Virus record (IMG/VR): IMGVR_UViG_3300046096_000061
Location: 1 to 20,023 of that record
Strand: one strand, 5' to 3'
DNA from: a virus
DNA length: 20,023 nt
Translations under genes and position numbers: made by a program
Shown here: piece after piece, positions 7,417 to 13,928 of the stretch
Numbering within the stretch: position 1 is the stretch's first letter
How the letters are laid out: every line of letters begins with the position of its first letter
Notes under the pieces: model-generated
What the model was told of the DNA's origin: nothing
Database searches by the model: none
The model's input: the letters and a program-made list of their open reading frames with translations, nothing else

Positions 7417-8820
7417 ATGCAAATTCCTATCATAAGCGGAATGTATGTTGACGGTGCTGGGGATTTTAGAGCCTCGTATCCTGTTAATTATATACCTGTC
7501 ATTGAGAAGCAGGGTATAAGCAATGGCTTTTCTCGTCCATCGGACGGTATTGTGCTGTTTGGTAGCGTTTCAACTGGCTTTGATAGGGGTGGCATAAATT
7601 GGAATGGTATCTGTTATAGAGTGATAGGAACAACGCTATATAGGGTAAATAGCGATGGCACAACAATCTCAATGGGGGCTATATCTGGAACTGGATTGGT
7701 GCGCTTTGATTATTCATTTGATAGGCTTGGAATAGCTGCTGACGGGAAGTTGTGGTATTTGACTGGCACAACCTTACAGCAGGTTACTGACACTGACTTA
7801 GGTACTGTTGTTGATATGTGCTGGGTTGATGGTTACTTTATGACCACCGATGGCGAATTTCTTATTGTAACTGAACTGAATGACCCTTTTGCAGTCAATC
7901 CATTAAAATACGGAAGTTCGGAGGTTGACCCCGACCCTGTAGAGTGTCTATTGAAGTTAAAAGGCGAGATTTACGCCCTTAATCGCTACACAATAGAAGT
8001 TTTTGAGAATGTGGGGGGGGATTTATTCCCTTTCCAGCGTATTGATGGTGGCTTGATACAGAAAGGAATTATAGGGACAAGAGCAGCTTGTATATTTAAT
8101 GATGCTATAGCTTTTGTTGGCGGTGGACGAAATGAGGGTTTGGGTGTTTATCTAGGATTAAATGGGCAAACAACTAAGATTAGCACTCGTGATATAGATA
8201 TTCTATTAACTTCTTATACTGAAGTTGAGCTATCTAGTATCCTAGTAGAAACTAGGGTTGGCACAGGGTATGAACATCTCCTTATTCATTTACCTGATAG
8301 AACTGTTGTATTTGAGGGAATTGCAAGCAAGGCGGTAGGTGAGCCTATTTGGTTTATTCTAACTAGTGCGCTGATTGGATTTGAGCAGTATAGAGCTAGA
8401 AACTTGGTCTATTGCTATAACAAATGGTTGGTTGGTGACACTAAGACCAGTAATATTGGTTGCTTGACCAATGCAATTAGCACTCACTATGGTGATGCTA
8501 TAAGGTGGGAGATTAACGCTGGTATTGTGTACAATGAAGGACGCGGCGCAATTTTTCATCAACTGGAATTAGTGGGATTGACGGGTAATCTGGTAAGTGA
8601 AGGGGATGCATATATTGCGACCAGTTATTCTTTAGATGGGCGGTCTTGGAGTATGGAAAAGCCTATAAATGCTGGGAAATACGGTGATAGAACAAAACGA
8701 TTGATTTGGTTGCAGCAAGGCAATATGCGCAACTGGCGGATACAGCGGTTTAGTGGTGATAGCAATACTCATATCTCTTTTGCGAGACTAGAGGCATTGC
8801 TAGAGCCACTTGCTATATAA
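7417..8820 (+). CDS. Tail hub / DNA stabilisation protein, P22 gp10-like
   Basis: This 467-aa protein corresponds to P22 gp10 (472 aa), the hexameric hub that binds below gp4 and to which tailspikes attach. Similar stretches run along the whole length: an N-terminal VDGAGDFRASYPVNYIPV (compare NADYIDYLPVNM), EVFENVGG..FPFQRIDGGLIQKGIIG (compare EYFSLTGA and SLMVQKGIAG), EHLLIHLPDRTVVFEG (compare ELLIIHLPRHVLVYD), and the C-terminal GDRTKRLIWLQQGNMRNWRIQRF (compare VYDKRVLWKRVGRIRRLIGF). ATG 7417 is 1 base after the preceding stop. The frame is open upstream to 7378, but that would overlap the previous gene. The coding sequence contains a run of eight G at 8013-8020 that leaves the frame intact. 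Confidence 0.9.
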   Translation: MQIPIISGMYVDGAGDFRASYPVNYIPVIEKQGISNGFSRPSDGIVLFGSVSTGFDRGGINWNGICYRVIGTTLYRVNSDGTTISMGAISGTGLVRFDYSFDRLGIAADGKLWYLTGTTLQQVTDTDLGTVVDMCWVDGYFMTTDGEFLIVTELNDPFAVNPLKYGSSEVDPDPVECLLKLKGEIYALNRYTIEVFENVGGDLFPFQRIDGGLIQKGIIGTRAACIFNDAIAFVGGGRNEGLGVYLGLNGQTTKISTRDIDILLTSYTEVELSSILVETRVGTGYEHLLIHLPDRTVVFEGIASKAVGEPIWFILTSALIGFEQYRARNLVYCYNKWLVGDTKTSNIGCLTNAISTHYGDAIRWEINAGIVYNEGRGAIFHQLELVGLTGNLVSEGDAYIATSYSLDGRSWSMEKPINAGKYGDRTKRLIWLQQGNMRNWRIQRFSGDSNTHISFARLEALLEPLAI

Positions 8821-8825
8821 AGTAT

Positions 8826-8853
8826 TTGCATAAAGCTTTTTTTATGGTATAAT
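8826..8853 (+). promoter_or_regulatory. Sigma70-like promoter upstream of the acetyltransferase
   Basis: TTGCAT (8826-8831), a 16-base spacer and a perfect TATAAT (8848-8853) lie directly after the hub gene's stop. The 16-base spacing and perfect -10 box are shared with the promoter before the coat gene. Transcription would begin near 8860 and enter the structured leader at 8859-8947. Confidence 0.6.
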
Positions 8854-8858
8854 TCTGT

Positions 8859-8921
8859 CGTTGAGTAAATAGCTCCCAACGGCATCTTTTATAAAAGATT
8901 GATTGGTGGGCTTTGTTATGA
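8859..8921 (+). promoter_or_regulatory. Structured leader RNA before the acetyltransferase
   Basis: Between promoter and terminator lie two inverted repeats: a stem CGTTG 8859-8863 with CAACG 8877-8881, and a perfect 16-base palindrome ATCTTTTATAAAAGAT at 8884-8899. There is no good reading frame here. It may be an attenuator leader, or the body of a short RNA of about 90 nt ending at the terminator. It does not match a riboswitch class that I can recognise by eye. Confidence 0.35.
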
Positions 8922-8947
8922 CCCGCTAATTAATTAGTGGGTTTTTT
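8922..8947 (+). terminator. Intrinsic terminator just before the acetyltransferase start
   Basis: CCCGCTAATT (8922-8931) and AATTAGTGGG (8932-8941) form a near-perfect hairpin with one G-T wobble, and a run of six T follows (8942-8947). It lies 3 bases before the GTG start of the next gene, so it must be read through, or used as an attenuator, for the downstream operon to be expressed from upstream promoters. Confidence 0.7.
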
Positions 8948-8950
8948 ATT

Positions 8951-9400
8951 GTGATAAGACAGGCTAATTTATCTGACTTGCCAGTTATTCTTGAGATGGG
9001 CGCAGCTTTTTTTCAAGAAGCTCATTGGAGTAAGTTTGCCACTTGGCAAGAAACAGAATGCGCCTTTATTCTTTCTAAAATAATAGAGACCCCAGAAGAC
9101 AATATACTGCTAGTTTACGATGATGGTATCGAGATACTGGGCATGATTGGTATAGTAAAACAGCCTTTGTGGTTTAATTGTGAATTTACAATTGGTCAGG
9201 AGCTATTTTGGTACACAAGACCTAAGAAGAGAAGCTCGGGCATAGGGGTGAAGCTTTTGTTAGCTGCTGAAAAGCGAGCGAAAGAGATTGGATACAATTT
9301 AATTGTGATGGCTAGTGTGGAAAAAATGCCTGACTTAAAGGCTTTGTATGAGAAGACAGGGTTTGTTTTAACTGAAAATACTTTTATGAAGAGGGTATAA
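8951..9400 (+). CDS. GNAT-family N-acetyltransferase
   Basis: This 149-aa protein is a GCN5-related acetyltransferase that would transfer an acetyl group from acetyl-CoA to an unknown amine substrate. The acetyl-CoA binding motif R-x-x-G-x-G is seen as RSSGIG (residues 94-99), followed by the helix VKLLLAAEKRAKEIG. Other family features are the N-terminal IRQANLSDLPVI and the C-terminal ALYEKTGFVLTENTFMKRV with the usual Y-x-x-x-G-F turn. The start is GTG at 8951, because the IRQANLSD segment is needed for the fold. No clear ribosome-binding site exists apart from GTGGG in the terminator's 3' arm (8937-8941), which the hairpin would hide. It lies between hub and ejection genes, where P22 has gp26 and gp14. 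It could modify virion proteins, a host protein or a surface sugar; the sequence does not say which. Confidence 0.88.
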   Translation: MIRQANLSDLPVILEMGAAFFQEAHWSKFATWQETECAFILSKIIETPEDNILLVYDDGIEILGMIGIVKQPLWFNCEFTIGQELFWYTRPKKRSSGIGVKLLLAAEKRAKEIGYNLIVMASVEKMPDLKALYEKTGFVLTENTFMKRV

Positions 9401-10039
9401 ATGGCTATAGGCACAACAGCAGCAGCAATCATGGGTGGCACAGCTATTTTAGGTGGTGTATTGCAATCTCGAGCAGCGTCCAAAGCAGCAAAAGCACAGC
9501 AAGCAGGTGCTGACGCAGGGATTGCAGAGCAACGGCGACAGTTTGACGCAATTCAAGAATTGCTAAAGCCTTATGTGCAAGCAGGAACTCCAGCATTGCA
9601 AGAGCAACAAAAGTTAGCTGGCATTTATGGTGCTTCCCCACAAAGGGCGCAAGCTCAAGCTATTAAGGGAATTGAAAATTCTCCGATGTTTAAAGCGTTA
9701 GCTAATCAAGGAGAGGTTGCTCTAACACAACAGGCATCTGCTACAGGCGGTTTGCGTGGTGGTAATGTTCAGGCGGCATTGGCGCAGTTTAGACCAAATA
9801 TGCTTAATAATTTGATTAATCAGCAATACGAACGGCTAGGTGGTTTAACTGGCTTAGGACAATCTAGTGCAGTTGGACAGGCTAATGCTGGGCAGAATGC
9901 ATCTAATCAGATTAGTGATTTATATGGACAAAGAGCGGCGGCTGCTGCTGGTGGGATTAAAGGCAAGTACGAGCCTTTCGCTAATTTGTTACAAGTGCCA
10001 TTGCAAGCTGCTGCTTATAAATACGGAAACGGTTTTTAA
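9401..10039 (+). CDS. DNA ejection protein, P22 gp7-like
   Basis: This 212-aa protein is probably one of the virion proteins injected with the DNA to cross the cell envelope. It starts with a short hydrophobic, small-residue segment (about residues 6-22, AAAIMGGTAILGGVLQ) that could insert into a membrane. An Ala/Gln-rich helical region follows (about 24-60), then a Gly-rich part with SATGGLRGGNVQAALA (near residues 114-129), a pattern typical of the gp7-like ejection family. Length agrees with P22 gp7 (229 aa). The ATG directly abuts the acetyltransferase stop, with GAGGG at 9391-9395 as ribosome-binding site. It is followed by two further ejection-type genes, the same order as gp7-gp20-gp16 in P22. 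Confidence 0.8.
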   Translation: MAIGTTAAAIMGGTAILGGVLQSRAASKAAKAQQAGADAGIAEQRRQFDAIQELLKPYVQAGTPALQEQQKLAGIYGASPQRAQAQAIKGIENSPMFKALANQGEVALTQQASATGGLRGGNVQAALAQFRPNMLNNLINQQYERLGGLTGLGQSSAVGQANAGQNASNQISDLYGQRAAAAAGGIKGKYEPFANLLQVPLQAAAYKYGNGF

Positions 10040-10050
10040 GGAAAAATGAA

Positions 10051-11157
10051 ATGCCATTATATCAACCAATTGATTATTCTCTAAATGTTAAAAACCCATT
10101 TGACGCAGCGGTTGCTGCTTATGGAGCTGGATTGCAAGCCAAGCAAGTTGAGCAACAAACTGCTGCTTATGGTGAAGCTGCAAAGTTAAAGCAGCTAGAG
10201 CAAATGAAAGTTATGCAAGAGATGAAGCAACAAGAGGCAGAACAGGCGGCTTTGAGTGAGTTTTACAACAAGCCAGAATGGACAACGGAAGATTACCAGA
10301 AAGCGGCGTTAGTTCTTCCTAAAGAGCAAGTGGACAGTATTTTAGATGTATGGAAGCAAAAGGGTGTAGAAGAACAGAAAAGCGATTTAACCTTTTACGG
10401 AAACGCCCTAGGTGCGCTAAAGAGTGGCAATATTGATGTAGCGAAACAACAAATGATGCAGCGAGCTGCGGCTTATCGCAACTCAAATAAAGAAGAAGAA
10501 GCAAGGCAATTTGAAGATTTAGCGAAGGCTATAGAGCTTGACCCTGTAGGCGTTGAAAGGGCTTTAATGATACAAGGTTCTGTAATCCCTGAAGCAAAGG
10601 GAATGATTGATAATATAGCCAATATGAACACGCCAGAAAAGCCAATTATACAAAAAGGTTATATATATGAACGAGACCCTAAGACGGGGGCGATGGTAGG
10701 GAAGGTTATTGAGGGTGGTGCGGCAAGTAAAGTTAGTGAAGATGCGAAAGGTATTAAGCAAGAGATGTTAGGGCATATTAATGCGTTACTAACAAACCCA
10801 GAGGGGGTCACTGATAATTTCGGGAATGACAGGCTTTTACCCAATCTAACCGATGCCGCAAAAAACGCAGCTACTGATTTGAATACATTGCGTGGGCTGC
10901 TAACACTTGATAATCTAAAGTTCCTAAAAGGCAACGGACAAATATCAGATACCGATATGAAATTGCTAATGAGTATAAGCTCGGGTGATATTGCCGAAAC
11001 TTCAACGGACAAGAAGGCTTGGGCTGCGTTAGGTAAGTTACAAAAAACTTTATCCCAAGAAATAAGTGGGCGGCAGACGAAAGGCGAGACAGACACAAAA
11101 CAACAAACTCAAACCACTCCATCTAGTCAGTTTCAGGGGTTTAAGATAATAAGATAA
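10051..11157 (+). CDS. Putative DNA ejection protein (gp20 position)
   Basis: This 368-aa protein has the position and composition of the second P22-type ejection protein (gp20, 471 aa). It opens with PLYQPIDYSLNVKNPFDAAVAAYGAGLQ, then a long Gln/Glu/Lys-rich predicted coiled coil (about residues 30-72) and a largely helical middle. The C-terminal tail is polar and low in complexity (QTKGETDTKQQTQTTPSS, near 343-360). Direct resemblance to gp20 cannot be shown by eye, so the name rests on gene order and the helix-rich, soluble character. The ribosome-binding site AAGGA at 10038-10042 precedes the ATG by 8 bases. The stop overlaps the next start (TAATG 11155-11159), so production is probably linked to the 923-aa protein that follows. 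Confidence 0.7.
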   Translation: MPLYQPIDYSLNVKNPFDAAVAAYGAGLQAKQVEQQTAAYGEAAKLKQLEQMKVMQEMKQQEAEQAALSEFYNKPEWTTEDYQKAALVLPKEQVDSILDVWKQKGVEEQKSDLTFYGNALGALKSGNIDVAKQQMMQRAAAYRNSNKEEEARQFEDLAKAIELDPVGVERALMIQGSVIPEAKGMIDNIANMNTPEKPIIQKGYIYERDPKTGAMVGKVIEGGAASKVSEDAKGIKQEMLGHINALLTNPEGVTDNFGNDRLLPNLTDAAKNAATDLNTLRGLLTLDNLKFLKGNGQISDTDMKLLMSISSGDIAETSTDKKAWAALGKLQKTLSQEISGRQTKGETDTKQQTQTTPSSQFQGFKIIR

Positions 11158-13928
11158 TGGCAATAACTAAAGTACAGATACCAAGCGGAGAAATTGTAAA
11201 AGTTGAACACCCTGACGGTGCAACTGACGAGCAAATATTGAGTTTTGCACAACAAAACTACAAAAGTCAATCCCCGCCAGTGGGCGAACAAAGAGGCGGT
11301 GGTGCTGGCGGTGCGGCGCAAGCTGGCTTACAAGGCTTTGCCAAGGGTGCAACCTTTAATTTTGCCGATGAAATACAAGCTGGAATTGGTGCTGGAATTG
11401 GCGTTGCCGCTGATATCGCTTACGGTAATAAGCCATCACTCAGTAGGTCTTATAATGAGGCTTTAACCTCCACAAGAGGACGGCAAGAACAATTAGCGCA
11501 AGGACAGCCTGTAGCAACAGTTATAGGGGAATTAGGCGGGGCAATAGGGATAGGCGTTGGTGGAACAAAATTAGCATTAAAGTCTTTGCCAGAATTAGCA
11601 GGAAAAGCAAGGGGAGTTTATGCAGCAGCATCACCACTGGCAAAAAAAGCATTACTTGCAGCCGCAGGCGCAACAACTGGTCAAGCATCGGGGGATTTAT
11701 ATGCCTTTGGAGCAGGCGAAGGCGGCGTTGCACAAAGAGAGCAGGCAAGAGAAGATGTTGGATACTTGGCTGGGGCTGCTGGGGCTGTTGCTCCTTTCGC
11801 TGCTCCTCTTATAGGAAAAGCGGCGACTAAAGTAGGGGGCGTTGCTAAGAGCGCAGTTAGCAATGTGTTCGGTAAGAAAGCTGTTGAAGTGATTGAAACG
11901 GTTGCTGGTGGCGTAACTTCTGCGCAGAAATTACCTGCTGAAATACCCACTTCTTCTCCATTACCTAGCGTTGCTGAAGACATTGCGTCTAATAGGATTT
12001 CTCTGCCTACTGGTGTTAAATCTGGTGATGTGGAGTTGATGCGGGTTGAAGAAGCGGCAAGACAAGGTTTACTCGGCATAAAAGAACAAGCAGTAATTCA
12101 GCAAATTGATAAAAACACTTTCCTAGACGCACAGAAGCTCATTAAGAAGATTGCGGGCGTGCCAGCCGATGCTATAATTACGGGCACGCAGTTGTCAGAC
12201 GATTACCTTGAGAGTGGTGTTGAGATGGTGAAAAACCGTTATAATGCCGAAAAGAGGCTGCAAAACGCTTTAATGAAACAGAGAAATGAAGCTATAGCAT
12301 CATCTAGTGTTTATGCTGATTACACAAAAGAAACGCTCGGGAATAATTTAGCTATATTAAGAAAGACCCCTGATTATCAAATAGCCTTACAACAAGCCGA
12401 TAATGCTGGAATTAAACAAGATTTTGATTTCCTAGATAAAATGCTAATGACTGAAGGGATAAAATCAGTCAAGCTGCCAGTGTTGGCGGCGTGGAGAAAG
12501 GGGCTTAATAGATACCAAGCAGGAACTCAAGCGGGTGTTTTGTCTAAGGGACTGGCTTCAACTTATGATGGCTGGCTGGATAATCTCACAAATGAAGCTA
12601 TCAAGAATGGGGATGATGATTTAGTTAACAAAATAACAACCGCAAACCAAGCTTATAGCAAGTTCAAGGGAATATATGGTGACAATAAATATAAAGGTAA
12701 AACTAGCCTTATCAAAGATATTGTAGAAAAGACAGAGCTAACGCCAGACCATCTCGCCAATATGGTTTTTGGAAAAGGGCTTTCTGGTGGCACTAAGGGC
12801 TTACAAAAGTTTAATGAGGCAATGGCTGCTGTTGGTGTTAGGAAACAAGATGTTTTCAAGCAAAGCGCAAAGGCAGGGTTATTATCTAGGGTGCTGGAAA
12901 CTAAAAACGGCACTATAGGAGAAATAAAAGGCAATCTTGATAAATTATTGATGAACAAGACATTCACTAAAGCGATAGCTACGCCTGAAGATGTGATAGT
13001 AATTAAGCAGTTGAATAAGGATTTAGGAGCGTTTATCGCCGCCAACTCCCGTAAGGATGTATATGCGCCGTCTGCACCCGCTTTATTAAGAGCATTGCAG
13101 CCTTTGCTTGGCACTATAGGTAATATTGCACCGCCGTTGCGTGGCGTAACTGCTATGTTTACGGAGAATGTTATAGATAAAGCTGCTCAATTTCCTGCTA
13201 AAAGGGCTTTTGAAAAATCATTGTCAGAATATAGTGAAGAGCTGGCTAAAGTAGCAAGAGAAAACCCTGTCTATTTTGGCAGCAGAATGGGGGCGGCAGT
13301 CGCTGGCGGCTCTATAGCTGGGCAGCCACAAGAAGAATTGCAACCCTATATGGAGCAATCCCAGAATACAATGCCACAACCATCCAAAGAAGAAACTGCA
13401 CCAGCGGCACAACCTATTTCAGCACCAGAAACAACTCCACAATTACGACAACCTTTGCAGCCACAATCTAGCGTTAGTAGAGATTTGCTTAATAAGATAG
13501 TTAAAGCCGAAAGCGCAGGCAATCCTAACGCCAAAGCAAAGACATCTAGTGCAAGTGGGTTGTTTCAATTCACTAATGGAACTTGGGCGCAAATGGTGCG
13601 TAAATACGGCAAAGAAGCGAATATATCATTCAAAGATAAAAATGATGTACGCTCACAATGGTATATGGCGGAGAAATTAACGCAAGAGAATGAAAGTTTG
13701 TTAAATCGCAAGATAGGAAGACAACCAACTGGCGGGGAGCTTTATATAGCACATTTTTTGGGTGCTGATAAGGCATCAAAGCTCATCAATAAGAAAGATG
13801 CTAATGTAGTAGCAGCCCTTGTTTTCCCTAAAGAAGCCAAGGCGAATAAGCCTATCTTCTTCCATATCAATGGCAAGCCCCGCACTGTTGCAGAAGTTTA
13901 CAATGTCTTAACTAGGAAGGTATCATAA
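11157..13928 (+). CDS. Large ejection protein with C-terminal lytic transglycosylase domain (gp16-like)
   Basis: This 923-aa protein is likely the third ejection protein, which opens peptidoglycan as DNA enters. Residues 1-37 form a small domain seen in other phage ejection proteins (VQIPSGEIVKVEHPDGATDE). Residues 40-230 are rich in Gly and Ala with hydrophobic helices (GAIGIGVGG and similar), possibly membrane-active. A long helical middle follows, then a Pro/Gln linker at about 721-771. The C-terminus (about 772-923) looks like an SLT-type transglycosylase: Glu785 in KAESAGNPNA, then SASGLFQFTNGTW and YIAHFLGADKAS (from about 863). Catalytic Glu785 is present. The protein is longer than P22 gp16 (609 aa), which lacks this obvious domain layout, so it is a multi-domain version. 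TAATG overlaps occur at both ends of the gene. Confidence 0.85.
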   Translation: MAITKVQIPSGEIVKVEHPDGATDEQILSFAQQNYKSQSPPVGEQRGGGAGGAAQAGLQGFAKGATFNFADEIQAGIGAGIGVAADIAYGNKPSLSRSYNEALTSTRGRQEQLAQGQPVATVIGELGGAIGIGVGGTKLALKSLPELAGKARGVYAAASPLAKKALLAAAGATTGQASGDLYAFGAGEGGVAQREQAREDVGYLAGAAGAVAPFAAPLIGKAATKVGGVAKSAVSNVFGKKAVEVIETVAGGVTSAQKLPAEIPTSSPLPSVAEDIASNRISLPTGVKSGDVELMRVEEAARQGLLGIKEQAVIQQIDKNTFLDAQKLIKKIAGVPADAIITGTQLSDDYLESGVEMVKNRYNAEKRLQNALMKQRNEAIASSSVYADYTKETLGNNLAILRKTPDYQIALQQADNAGIKQDFDFLDKMLMTEGIKSVKLPVLAAWRKGLNRYQAGTQAGVLSKGLASTYDGWLDNLTNEAIKNGDDDLVNKITTANQAYSKFKGIYGDNKYKGKTSLIKDIVEKTELTPDHLANMVFGKGLSGGTKGLQKFNEAMAAVGVRKQDVFKQSAKAGLLSRVLETKNGTIGEIKGNLDKLLMNKTFTKAIATPEDVIVIKQLNKDLGAFIAANSRKDVYAPSAPALLRALQPLLGTIGNIAPPLRGVTAMFTENVIDKAAQFPAKRAFEKSLSEYSEELAKVARENPVYFGSRMGAAVAGGSIAGQPQEELQPYMEQSQNTMPQPSKEETAPAAQPISAPETTPQLRQPLQPQSSVSRDLLNKIVKAESAGNPNAKAKTSSASGLFQFTNGTWAQMVRKYGKEANISFKDKNDVRSQWYMAEKLTQENESLLNRKIGRQPTGGELYIAHFLGADKASKLINKKDANVVAALVFPKEAKANKPIFFHINGKPRTVAEVYNVLTRKVS

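Noticed and set aside
7647-7656. Near copy of the GTAAATAGC element inside the hub gene
   Set aside because: It lies in coding sequence with no promoter or hairpin nearby, so it is taken as chance.
9867-10049. 60-codon + strand frame inside the gp7-like gene
   Set aside because: It lies out of frame within a well supported gene, with no ribosome-binding site or domain.
10659-12079. Several minus-strand reading frames across the ejection genes
   Set aside because: They are shadows of strongly biased Ala/Gly/Gln-rich coding sequence on the + strand and show no protein features.
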